DNA from: an uncultured Collinsella sp.
GTDB taxonomy: Bacteria > Actinomycetota > Coriobacteriia > Coriobacteriales > Coriobacteriaceae
Length of the DNA: 7,859 bases
Assembly: GCA_902465465.1 (NCBI GenBank)
Contig: CABQNF010000043.1
Coordinates: forward strand, 1-7,859
Direction: 5' to 3'
Under the pieces are notes generated by a model, which did no database searches, was not told the origin of the DNA, and saw nothing but the letters and a program-made list of their open reading frames with translations. How positions within the stretch are numbered: position 1 is the stretch's first letter; every line of letters begins with the position of its first letter. This document shows, piece by piece, positions 1 through 6,525 of the stretch. The translations under genes and the position numbers were made by a program.

Positions 1-2159
1 AGCCCGAAGACCTACTTGAGCGCCTTCGCGCCGGCCTCGTCTACCGTCCCGCACAAGCCGACCGAGCGCAACAGCATTTTTTTACCGTCGAGAACCTCAC
101 CGCACTCCGAGAAATCGCGCTGCGCCGCTGCGCCGATCGCACCGGTCACCTCACAGACGCCGCACGCGTGCTGGGAAACCGTGACTACTACACCAGGGAG
201 CGTATCTTAGTCTGTGTCTCCCCGGCGCCGACCAATCCCCGCATCGTCCGTGCCGCCGCACGCATGGCGAAAGCGTTTCGCAGCGAGCTCGTCGCCCTGT
301 TCGTAGAGAGCCCGCGCACGCAAGCCATGAGCGATGATGAGCGCGCCAAGCTTGCAGCCAATATCGCCCTAGCCGGGCAGCTCGGAGCACATATGGAAAC
401 CGTCTATGGCGACGACATCGCGTTTCAGATCTCCGAGTTCGCGCGCCTGTCGGGTATTTCGAAGATCGTCATGGGGCGCACAGGCGAGCGCAGCAGCGTC
501 CGTCAGGCCCTCTTCGGCCGCAAATCTCTCGTAGAACAGCTCATAACATTCGCTCCGAACCTCGACATTTACATCATTCCAGAACAGTCGACTCCGCCCT
601 CCCGACCCAAAGGACGCCGCCATGCGCTCGCCCTGCAGCCGCCCAGCAGCCGAAACGTGCTTCGCACGCTGGCTCTCTCTCTTGCCGCCACGGCGATCGG
701 CACGGCTTTCCGCCATCTGGGATTTGCCGATTCCAGCATCATATCCCTCTATATCTTCACGGCCCTGCTGACCGCCGTCACCACGACGGGGCGTATCTGC
801 ACGATCGTATCGAGCGTGCTCTCTGTAGTGCTTTACAACTTCTGCTTCGTCACGCCTCTGTTTTCGCTCGCCAGCTACGACCGAAGCTATCTGGTCACGT
901 TCGGCATCATGTTCGCCACCGCTATGGTCGCCGGCGAGTTAACTGCGCGCATCGCCGACAACGCCCGTACATCCGCCGAGAACGCATTCAAAACGCGCGT
1001 ACTCCTCGAAACGAACCAGCTCTTGCAGCAAGCCCATAGCGCGGAGGAGTGCGCCCGCGTCGCCATGAACCAACTCGTCAAACTGCTAAAACTCGACGTG
1101 GTCTTCTACCCCGCCGAACACGGCACGCTCGGCAAGGCGCTCTATGAGTCCGCTGGCACCGAAAACCGATCCGCGTCGCTGCTCACCGACTACGAGCGCG
1201 CCGTTGCAACCTGGACCTACACCAACAACAAGCGCGCGGGCGCAAGCACGCGAACCCTGCCTGAGGCGCGCTGTCTCTACCTCGCGGTTCGCACCGGCGA
1301 CAAGGTATTCGGTGTCATCGGCATCGCCCTGGAGGGGCGCGAGATCGAAGCCTTCGAGCATTCGATCGTCCTATCTATCGTAGGTGAATGCGCCTTGGCG
1401 CTCGAAAGCGACCGGGCGGCGCAAGAGCGCGAAGAGGCTGCGGTCTTGGCGAAAAACGAGCAGCTGCGCGCCAACCTTTTGCGCTCCATCGGCCACGATT
1501 TGAGGACACCCCTCACGGCTATATCCGGATCTGCGGCAATCCTTCGGAAGAGCGACGAGAAGCTCAGCCTCGAACAACGCTGCGATCTTGCCGATGCCAT
1601 CTACGACGACTCCCTCTGGCTTATCGATACCGTGGAAAACCTCCTCGCCATCACACGCGTCGAGGACGGCACCATTCGCCTCAACTTAACATCCGAGCTC
1701 ATCGACGAGGTCATCGAGGCCGCCCTCAGCCATGTCGCCCAAGCATCGCATGGACGTGCCGTCACCATCGAGCACACTGACGACATCCTGCTGGTACGCA
1801 TCGACGTCCATCTCATCATGCAGGTGCTTACGAATCTCATCATGAACGCCTTCAAATACACGCCCGAGGACTCGACTGTCACCATCAGCGCACGTCGCGA
1901 GGGTGCGTTCGTCGTGGTGGACGTCGCAGACGATGGGCCGGGTGTGGCAGACTGCGACAAACCTCATATCTTTGAGCGCTTCTTCACCTCAAGCAATACG
2001 CGGCCCGTGGATTCGCGTCGAAGCATCGGCCTTGGGCTGTCGCTCTGCCGCTCCATCGTGGAGGCGCATGGCGGCGTCATCGAAGTTCGCGACAACCACC
2101 CCCATGGGGCCGTCTTCCGTTTTACCCTGCCTGCCGAGGAGATCGAGATTCATGAATAA
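1..2159 (+). CDS. kdpD: KdpD sensor histidine kinase, 5' end outside window
   Basis: Membrane sensor kinase of the Kdp system, which senses low K+ or turgor stress and phosphorylates KdpE. The frame is open from position 3 and already reads PEDLLERLRAG, the end of the N-terminal KdpD domain, so a start at GTG 168 would be an artefact. About 718 residues are visible. In order they are: the end of the KdpD domain; a USP-like domain from RILVCVSP (about residue 69); four hydrophobic segments (about 220-310) matching the DUF4118 membrane block; a GAF-like region (about 340-470); the H box HDLRTPL with phospho-acceptor His498; an N box (NLIMNAFKY, about 611-619); G1 DDGPGV (643-648); FERFF; and G2 GLGLSL (about 676). 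E. coli KdpD is about 894 aa with His673, so roughly 175 residues, including the Walker motifs, lie upstream. The last 8 nt overlap kdpE. The identification is very secure. Confidence 0.96.
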   Translation, partial: PEDLLERLRAGLVYRPAQADRAQQHFFTVENLTALREIALRRCADRTGHLTDAARVLGNRDYYTRERILVCVSPAPTNPRIVRAAARMAKAFRSELVALFVESPRTQAMSDDERAKLAANIALAGQLGAHMETVYGDDIAFQISEFARLSGISKIVMGRTGERSSVRQALFGRKSLVEQLITFAPNLDIYIIPEQSTPPSRPKGRRHALALQPPSSRNVLRTLALSLAATAIGTAFRHLGFADSSIISLYIFTALLTAVTTTGRICTIVSSVLSVVLYNFCFVTPLFSLASYDRSYLVTFGIMFATAMVAGELTARIADNARTSAENAFKTRVLLETNQLLQQAHSAEECARVAMNQLVKLLKLDVVFYPAEHGTLGKALYESAGTENRSASLLTDYERAVATWTYTNNKRAGASTRTLPEARCLYLAVRTGDKVFGVIGIALEGREIEAFEHSIVLSIVGECALALESDRAAQEREEAAVLAKNEQLRANLLRSIGHDLRTPLTAISGSAAILRKSDEKLSLEQRCDLADAIYDDSLWLIDTVENLLAITRVEDGTIRLNLTSELIDEVIEAALSHVAQASHGRAVTIEHTDDILLVRIDVHLIMQVLTNLIMNAFKYTPEDSTVTISARREGAFVVVDVADDGPGVADCDKPHIFERFFTSSNTRPVDSRRSIGLGLSLCRSIVEAHGGVIEVRDNHPHGAVFRFTLPAEEIEIHE
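2136..2141 (+). promoter_or_regulatory. Shine-Dalgarno site of kdpE inside kdpD
   Basis: GAGGAG lies within the last kdpD codons, 10 nt before ATG 2152. It supports that start over the upstream in-frame start at 1903, which would add 83 residues unlike any response regulator. Confidence 0.75.
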
Positions 2160-2856
2160 TGCCGCTAAGCCACGCGTCCTCTTGGTCGAAGATGACCTGA
2201 CCGTTCAAAACCTCGTTTCGACCGCGCTTGACCTTCACGGCTATGTCGTGAGCAAGGTTTGCAACGGCCAGGCCGCCATCATGGATGCGGTGTCGCACGG
2301 CCCCAGCCTCATCATGCTCGACCTCGGCCTTCCCGACATTGACGGTATCGAGGTCATCACGAAGATCCGAAGTTGGTCGGCAGTCCCCATTATCGTCATT
2401 TCGGCGCGCACCGAAGATTCCGACAAGATTGCAGCACTTGACGCAGGGGCAGACGACTACCTCACCAAGCCCTTTTCTGTGGATGAGTTGCTCGCGCGCG
2501 TCCGTGCGAATTTGAGGCGCTCCTCGATGGCGTCGAGCGAGTCGACAGAAGCGAGCACGTTCGACAACGGTCCGCTGCATATCGACTACGCCGCGGGATA
2601 CGCTACGAAAGACGGACGCGAGCTCTCGCTCACCCCAACCGAGTACAAATTGCTCGTCCTTCTGGCGAAAAACGTCGACAAGGTGCTCACCCACACCTTC
2701 ATCACCCGCGAGATATGGGGCACGAGCTGGGACAGCGATCTGGCGAGCCTGCGCGTGTTCATGCGCACCCTGCGCAAGAAGATCGAGGCAGACCCCTCTC
2801 ACCCCAAGATGATTCAGACGCACATGGGTGTCGGGTACCGCATGCAGCGTCTCTAG
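2152..2856 (+). CDS. kdpE: KdpE response regulator (OmpR/PhoB family)
   Basis: DNA-binding response regulator of 234 aa that KdpD phosphorylates and that activates the kdp potassium-transport operon. The receiver domain is residues 7-120: acidic pocket E13-D14-D15, phospho-acceptor Asp57 (LIMLDLGLPD), Ser84 (VISA) and Lys106 (TKPF). The C-terminal winged helix (about 140-234) has the usual LTPTEYKLLVLL start, the recognition-helix region LRVFMRTLRKKIE and the final GVGYRM hairpin. The start at ATG 2152 is set by the family N-terminus (MNNAAKPRVLLVEDD), the GAGGAG site and the ATGAATAA overlap with the kdpD stop, which implies translational coupling. Length matches the family (about 225-235 aa). 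The Kdp assignment rests mainly on its adjacency to kdpD; the domain family is certain. Confidence 0.95.
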   Translation: MNNAAKPRVLLVEDDLTVQNLVSTALDLHGYVVSKVCNGQAAIMDAVSHGPSLIMLDLGLPDIDGIEVITKIRSWSAVPIIVISARTEDSDKIAALDAGADDYLTKPFSVDELLARVRANLRRSSMASSESTEASTFDNGPLHIDYAAGYATKDGRELSLTPTEYKLLVLLAKNVDKVLTHTFITREIWGTSWDSDLASLRVFMRTLRKKIEADPSHPKMIQTHMGVGYRMQRL

Positions 2857-2866
2857 CCCGCCCAAC

Positions 2867-2937
2867 AAAAAGTTGCGGTGGAATACGGAGTAGATAAGGC
2901 CTTTGACAGCCAAAACAGTCCGTATTTCACCGCAACT
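2867..2937 (-). terminator. Long stem-loop, likely terminator of the oxidoreductase gene
   Basis: Two 19-nt arms (2871-2889 and 2919-2937, AGTTGCGGTGGAATACGGA against its complement) pair at 18 of 19 positions around a 29-nt loop. The one exception, 2881/2927, is G-T, a wobble in plus-strand RNA and a C-A mismatch in minus-strand RNA. Read on the minus strand, the stem ends in TTTTT (2871-2867), the form of an intrinsic terminator, and it lies 16 nt after the oxidoreductase stop. On the plus strand, for kdpE, the stem is followed by AATGGATGG with no T-tract, so termination there is less certain. The arms are longer and the loop larger than in a usual terminator, so this may be a dispersed palindromic repeat serving as one. 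Confidence 0.65.
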
Positions 2938-2952
2938 AATGGATGGGATGTG

Positions 2953-4170
2953 TTAGAGACCCAAATAGGCAGTCATGCCTTCGACGGCGAGCTTGGCGCC
3001 TGCCACGGCATGAACCACGGTGAGCGGGCCGTTAACCACGTCGCCGGCGGCAAAGACGCCAGGCACGGTGGTCATACCGCATTCATCGACCGAAAGAAGG
3101 CCGCGATGGTCGGTCTCCAGACCGCCCGTCGTAAGCACAAGCTTGTCCTTGGGCACCTGCGAAGCCGCGATCACAACTGTGTCGGCGGACACATGGTCGA
3201 GCTCTTCCTCATAGCCCACCACGTTGTTGTCCTCGTCAAAGATAGCCGTCTCGAACACCGGACCGTTATCGTCGATGGCGCAGATCGCCTTGCCGCACAC
3301 AATCTCGGCACCGTCAAGCTCGGTCAGCTCCACCTCGTCATCGATGGCCGAGATATGGCGCGATCGAGCATACACGGTGACCTTACGAGCACCCGAGCGC
3401 AGCGCCGTGCGGGCCACATCCATGGCCACGTTACCGGCACCGATGACCGCCACATTCTGTCCGATCGCCACACTCGCGGGATCGACCAGGTAATCGATAC
3501 CAAACAGCACGTTGCCGCGCGACTCGCCGGGAATACCCAGTTTGCGAGCTCGCCAGGTACCGGTACCGACAAAGACCGCGTCGTAGCCGTCACGTAGCAG
3601 GTCATCGATGTGCAGTGCGCCGCCGATGGTGGTCGAGGGGCGCACGCGCACGCCAAGCGAGCACATCACGTGACGGTACTTTTGTACGAGCGCACGGGGC
3701 AGGCGGAACTCGGGGATACCGTATTCCAGCACACCGCCGATCTCGGGGCGCTGTTCAAATACCGTGACGGCACAGCCCAGCTGGGCCATCTTAATGGCCA
3801 CGGTAATACCGGCGGGACCGGAACCGACCACAGCAACCTGTTTGCCGCACGACGGCGCAGACGTCCACTCCTTACGATCCAAATACGCTGTCGAGATATA
3901 GTTCTCGATGCTCGAGAAATGTACGGGTGTGCCCTTGCGGCCCTGGATGCAAGCACCCTCGCACTGGCCCGAATGGTTGCACACCATGGAGCAGACCGCG
4001 CTCATGGGATTGTTCTGGAACAGCAGCTCGCCCGCCTCTTCTAGACGACGCTGTTTGAACAGGTCGATGACCTGCGGAATAGGCGTCTGAACCGGGCAGC
4101 CCTTAATCTGACAGAACGCCCTTTTACAACCTAGGCAACGATTCGCCTCTTCGACAATGTGGATAGCCAC
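2953..4170 (-). CDS. GltD/PreT-type FAD, [4Fe-4S], NAD(P)H oxidoreductase
   Basis: A 405-aa electron-transfer flavoprotein of the glutamate synthase small-subunit family. The N-terminal Fe-S domain has two cysteine sets: Cys12, 15, 20, 25 (CLGCKRAFCQIKGCP) and Cys60, 64, 70, 74. An FAD-binding Rossmann motif GSGPAG is at 116-121, an NAD(P)-binding GAGNVA at 244-249, and the FAD-closing motif FAAGD at 373-377. No signal peptide is visible; it should be cytoplasmic. In GltD the Fe-S domain relays electrons to GltB; in PreT (412 aa in E. coli, very close in length) to PreA. Neither partner is next door, so the electron acceptor is unknown. GTG 4170 is preferred over TTG 4197 because AAGGGGAG lies just before it and the TTG has no ribosome site. 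Identity of the fold is secure; the reaction is not. Confidence 0.88.
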   Translation of the reverse strand: MAIHIVEEANRCLGCKRAFCQIKGCPVQTPIPQVIDLFKQRRLEEAGELLFQNNPMSAVCSMVCNHSGQCEGACIQGRKGTPVHFSSIENYISTAYLDRKEWTSAPSCGKQVAVVGSGPAGITVAIKMAQLGCAVTVFEQRPEIGGVLEYGIPEFRLPRALVQKYRHVMCSLGVRVRPSTTIGGALHIDDLLRDGYDAVFVGTGTWRARKLGIPGESRGNVLFGIDYLVDPASVAIGQNVAVIGAGNVAMDVARTALRSGARKVTVYARSRHISAIDDEVELTELDGAEIVCGKAICAIDDNGPVFETAIFDEDNNVVGYEEELDHVSADTVVIAASQVPKDKLVLTTGGLETDHRGLLSVDECGMTTVPGVFAAGDVVNGPLTVVHAVAGAKLAVEGMTAYLGL

Positions 4171-4174
4171 GCAA

Positions 4175-4184
4175 CTCCCCTTTT
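4175..4184 (-). promoter_or_regulatory. Shine-Dalgarno site deciding the GTG 4170 start
   Basis: On the minus strand AAAAGGGGAG ends 4 nt before GTG 4170; its AAGG core is 8 nt away. It overlaps codons 5-8 of the longer frame that begins at TTG 4197, so the shorter GTG-started protein is the better model. Confidence 0.65.
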
Positions 4185-4197
4185 TAATGCAATCCAA

Positions 4198-4232
4198 TGG
4201 GGCGACGATAAAGACCCTTCACCGCCGCCCCA
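4198..4232 (-). other. Short inverted repeat in the oxidoreductase leader
   Basis: TGGGGCG (4198-4204) and CGCCCCA (4226-4232) form a 7-bp G+C-rich stem with a 21-nt loop, just upstream of the ribosome site in the 102-nt gap between the isomerase stop and GTG 4170. There is no following T-tract. A second small stem, TGCCG-ACA-CGGCA, is at 4250-4262. These could shape the leader RNA or be chance; I recognise no riboswitch and no convincing promoter in the gap. Confidence 0.25.
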
Positions 4233-4272
4233 TACAGGTAATCTCAATCTGCCGACACGGCAAAAGCCAATG

Positions 4273-5187
4273 CTATAACTCGCGATGCGAAGCCCCGCAG
4301 CGAGCGGACATGTGCTCGAGTGTCGCCAGGCAGTCAGCCGCCGTCGCTGGCACGCTGTTCTCGACCACGCAGGGAATCCCAGGGCAGGCGGCGGCAGCCC
4401 AGGCCACCACGGGCTCAAAGTCATAGCGCCCCGTCTCGCCCACGCCGTGACACACCAGGCGCGAACCCGTACCGTCGCACCAACCGGCTTTGTCCTCGTT
4501 GTCGACGACTTCAAAATCCTTGGCGTGCAGCACGCGAATCTTGCTGCCGCATAAGTAGAGCATGCGCGCTGTGATTTCCTGCGCTTCGTCAACGACACTG
4601 GGGTGCAGCAGCGACACCGGGTCGTAGATCACGCCGAGCGACGGGCTCGAGACGCGCTCCAGCACCTCACGGCAGCGATCCGGCGTGTTAACCGTCTCGT
4701 TCCAACCGGGCTCGATCAGTATTTGCCCGCCCACGGCCTCGGCCCGATCGCAGACGTGTGCAAGTCCGTCTGCAAACGCATCGAGCGCCTCGTCGGTCAT
4801 GCGGTCGTCCGCGACGCGGTTCTGCGCATTGGGGCGACCGGTCTCGGTGCCAACCGGGCATCCGCCGAGCATCTGGGCAAAGTTCAAGCACGCCTCGTAC
4901 TCGGCAAAGTTATCCATGAGTTGTTGGCGATCGGGCGTCGCCAGATTCTTATAACAGCCGAGCACGGCGACCGAAACGCCTGCCTCGTCGAGCACCGCAC
5001 GCAAATGGTCGGCAAGCTCGCGGGTCAGGCCGCCTCGATCGATCCCCATCGATGCGTAGAGCACCTTGCTCGGCAGCTGAATGCACGAAAAGCCCAGCTC
5101 TCCCGCCATGCGAATGCGTTCCTCGACAGTCCCCTGCGGAAGGTCGTGCAAACGTACACCCGGAGTAATAGCCCCCACGTTATTCAC
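4273..5187 (-). CDS. TIM-barrel sugar-phosphate isomerase/epimerase
   Basis: A 304-aa cytoplasmic protein of the xylose-isomerase-like TIM-barrel superfamily, which uses a divalent metal to isomerise or epimerise sugars. Residues in the usual metal-site positions are Glu159 (LIEPGW), Asp189 (IYDPVSLLHP), His221 (VLHAKDFE) and Glu276 (VVEN). The N-terminus (GVRLHDLPQGTVEERIRMAGELGF) gives the first strand and helix. The gene begins inside the stop region of the GH105 gene (GTGAATAA, 8-nt overlap), so the two are probably co-translated and work on the same sugar. TAAGGG sits only 2 nt before GTG 5187; a second GTG at 5178 (11 nt from it) is possible and would shorten the protein by 3 residues. 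The longer frame from 5346 is rejected because it runs through the GH105 gene. Superfamily certain; substrate unknown, perhaps a uronate-derived sugar. Confidence 0.85.
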   Translation of the reverse strand: MNNVGAITPGVRLHDLPQGTVEERIRMAGELGFSCIQLPSKVLYASMGIDRGGLTRELADHLRAVLDEAGVSVAVLGCYKNLATPDRQQLMDNFAEYEACLNFAQMLGGCPVGTETGRPNAQNRVADDRMTDEALDAFADGLAHVCDRAEAVGGQILIEPGWNETVNTPDRCREVLERVSSPSLGVIYDPVSLLHPSVVDEAQEITARMLYLCGSKIRVLHAKDFEVVDNEDKAGWCDGTGSRLVCHGVGETGRYDFEPVVAWAAAACPGIPCVVENSVPATAADCLATLEHMSARCGASHREL

Positions 5188-6418
5188 ATCCCTTATGAGC
5201 GTTGATGCCCGGGGTGTATCCGCCAAACGGGTCCTCGATGGAGCACACGCCCGAGGGGGCGAGCGGATCGCGTTTACCGGCCAGCTTGTCGTGATGCATG
5301 GTCTCGATATAGGCAAGCACCAGCGGCGCCACACCCTTTGCATCATTTTTGACCACGGGCTCGCTCATGTAGTAATCAAACGTGCCCTCGCGGTGCGCGG
5401 TGTTGCCCAGGCCCGCGACCAGGCAGATGTTGTCGAGCGCCAGCTGCCCGTCATACTCGGACAGGCAGGTCTCGCAGATGCCGTCGAAGGCGCGACGGCC
5501 GTACTGGTAGTAACGCTCGCCCAGCACGCCCAGACGCACGCCCTTCATGATGGCATTGGCAAAGATGGCGCTGCCCGACTCCTCCAGGTAGTTGGGGGCG
5601 ATATTGGGCAGGTTGATGACCTGGTGCCACATGCCGGTCTTCTCGTCCTGATACGGCAGCATGGCGTCGATCAGATCGTGGAACATCTTGCGGATCTCGT
5701 CCTTCTCGGCTGACATCGAAGGCGGCATAAGCTCCCAGGTGTCGATGAGCGCCATGGCAAACCAGCCCTCGGCGCGCAGCCAGAAGTTAGCCGAAAGACC
5801 GGTGACCGGGTCGCACCAGAACTGTTTGCGGCTCGCGTCGTAAGCGTGATAGTACAGACCGTTGAGGGGGTTGCGCATCAGGTCATGCACGACCTGGAAC
5901 ATATGGAAGCTGTCCGAGCAGGCACGACGGTTGTGGAAGCTCAGCTCGTACTGCATGTAGAACGGCTGTGCCATGTACATGCCATCGAGCCAAATCTGGT
6001 TGGGATAGACGGCCTTGTGCCAAAACACGCCCTCTTTGGTGCGCGGCTGGGTCTCGAGCTGGCGGTAGATGGTGTCCATGGCGGCACGGTACTTGGGCTT
6101 GCCCACCAGGTCATAGAGCTTGTAGAGGGTCTTGCCCGCATTGACGTTATCGAGGTTGTACTCCTGCGGGTTGTAATGCTTGATGGTACCGTCGTCCTGG
6201 ACAAAGAAATCGATGTAGTCATCGGCGAACGTCAGGTAGCGCTGCTCACCCGTAATCTCGTACAGCTCGATGAGCGCCTTGATCATGCAGCCGTCGATAT
6301 AGTTCCAGGTGTTCTCCTTGCCGGCGCGAATCTTTTCGATATTCCAAGCCGGCGCCTGCGGCGTAGAGGTTTCGATCAACTGCTCGATATAACGGTCCAG
6401 GATTTGATTGCAACCCAT
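5180..6418 (-). CDS. GH105/GH88-family unsaturated glycuronyl hydrolase
   Basis: A 412-aa (alpha/alpha)6-barrel hydrolase that removes a 4,5-unsaturated uronic acid from the non-reducing end of oligosaccharides made by polysaccharide lyases. Visible marks are Asp90 (YNLDNVNAGK) and Asp145 (QIWLDGMYMAQPF), in the positions of the two active-site aspartates of YteR-type enzymes, then RAEGWFAMAL (215-224), LEESGSAIFANAI (278-290) and SEPVVKNDAKG. No signal peptide is present, so it should act in the cytoplasm on imported disaccharides. At 412 aa it is somewhat longer than YteR (about 373), the extra being mainly a C-terminal tail without recognisable motifs. ATG 6418 is preferred over ATG 6436 because GAGGGG lies 6 nt before it and the upstream ATG has no ribosome site. 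It overlaps the isomerase gene by 8 nt and is preceded by two operator-like palindromes. Family assignment is strong; rhamnogalacturonan against another uronate glycan is undecided. Confidence 0.92.
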   Translation of the reverse strand: MGCNQILDRYIEQLIETSTPQAPAWNIEKIRAGKENTWNYIDGCMIKALIELYEITGEQRYLTFADDYIDFFVQDDGTIKHYNPQEYNLDNVNAGKTLYKLYDLVGKPKYRAAMDTIYRQLETQPRTKEGVFWHKAVYPNQIWLDGMYMAQPFYMQYELSFHNRRACSDSFHMFQVVHDLMRNPLNGLYYHAYDASRKQFWCDPVTGLSANFWLRAEGWFAMALIDTWELMPPSMSAEKDEIRKMFHDLIDAMLPYQDEKTGMWHQVINLPNIAPNYLEESGSAIFANAIMKGVRLGVLGERYYQYGRRAFDGICETCLSEYDGQLALDNICLVAGLGNTAHREGTFDYYMSEPVVKNDAKGVAPLVLAYIETMHHDKLAGKRDPLAPSGVCSIEDPFGGYTPGINAHKGCE

Positions 6419-6424
6419 TGCTGT

Positions 6425-6430
6425 CCCCTC
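6425..6430 (-). promoter_or_regulatory. Shine-Dalgarno site deciding the GH105 start
   Basis: GAGGGG on the minus strand lies 6 nt before ATG 6418. The upstream in-frame ATG at 6436 has only CACCTATCGTTT before it, so the six extra residues MSEGTA are probably not translated. Confidence 0.7.
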
Positions 6431-6442
6431 TGACATAAACGA

Positions 6443-6460
6443 TAGGTGAACGTTACCCCT
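6443..6460 (-). promoter_or_regulatory. Operator-like site O1 (LacI-type half-sites around AACGTT)
   Basis: TAGGTGAACGTTACCCCT is centred on AAC|GTT between 6451 and 6452. It closely repeats the core of the second site 41 bp away (GGTGAACGTTA followed by a C-run) and has the central CG typical of LacI/GalR-family operators. It lies just downstream of the possible -10 box at 6461-6466, where a bound repressor would block transcription. No regulator gene is in view, so the family is inferred from operator shape only. Confidence 0.55.
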
Positions 6461-6491
6461 AGTGTAACGCGAACGAGGAATATAGGGTGAA
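6461..6491 (-). promoter_or_regulatory. Possible promoter of the GH105-isomerase pair
   Basis: On the minus strand, TACACT (6466-6461) resembles a -10 box and TTCACC (6491-6486) a poor -35 box, with a long 19-nt spacer. The box match is weak; the placement between two operator-like sites is the main argument for it. Confidence 0.35.
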
Positions 6492-6511
6492 CGTTAACCC
6501 TATATTCCTCG
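6474..6511. promoter_or_regulatory. 38-bp near-perfect palindrome with operator-like core (O2)
   Basis: Two 19-nt halves (6474-6492 and 6493-6511; left half CGAGGAATATAGGGTGAAC) are reverse complements at 18 of 19 positions, the exception being 6489/6496. The centre is AAC|GTT, as in O1. It lies between the SGNH stop (6526) and the GH105 start (6418). No T-tract follows on either strand, so a protein-binding site fits better than a terminator, although a cruciform or RNA hairpin is possible. Confidence 0.65.
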
Positions 6512-6525
6512 CGAACGGCAGACTT

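Noticed and set aside
168..170. GTG as the start of kdpD
   Set aside because: Conserved KdpD residues (PEDLLERLRAG onward) continue upstream in the same frame to the window edge, so this is an internal Val codon.
16..210. Plus-strand 64-residue open frame at the window start
   Set aside because: It is out of frame with kdpD, whose frame is open from position 3 and encodes recognisable KdpD sequence over the same bases.
1903..2151. 83-residue N-terminal extension of kdpE
   Set aside because: It lies in another frame of the kdpD ATPase domain, resembles no receiver domain, and a good ribosome site precedes ATG 2152.
2122..2913. 263-residue minus-strand open frame opposite kdpE
   Set aside because: Composition is that of an antisense shadow in G+C-rich DNA; no domain or ribosome site, and kdpE is unambiguous.
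2919..2950. Inverted repeat as a strong intrinsic terminator for kdpE
   Set aside because: The plus-strand side lacks a T-tract after the stem (AATGGATGG); the stem may still slow transcription, but only the minus-strand call is supported.
2878..3597. 239-residue plus-strand open frame opposite the oxidoreductase
   Set aside because: It is His- and Gly-rich shadow sequence that begins inside the terminator stem; the minus-strand gene has clear family motifs.
4250..4262. Stem TGCCG-ACA-CGGCA as a terminator for the isomerase gene
   Set aside because: Only 5 bp, and no T-tract follows on the minus strand.
4603..5205. 200-residue plus-strand open frame opposite the isomerase
   Set aside because: It resembles no family and lies fully antisense to conserved TIM-barrel sequence.
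5846..6433. 195-residue plus-strand open frame opposite GH105
   Set aside because: Repetitive Val/Leu/Asp shadow of conserved GH105 codons, with no ribosome site.
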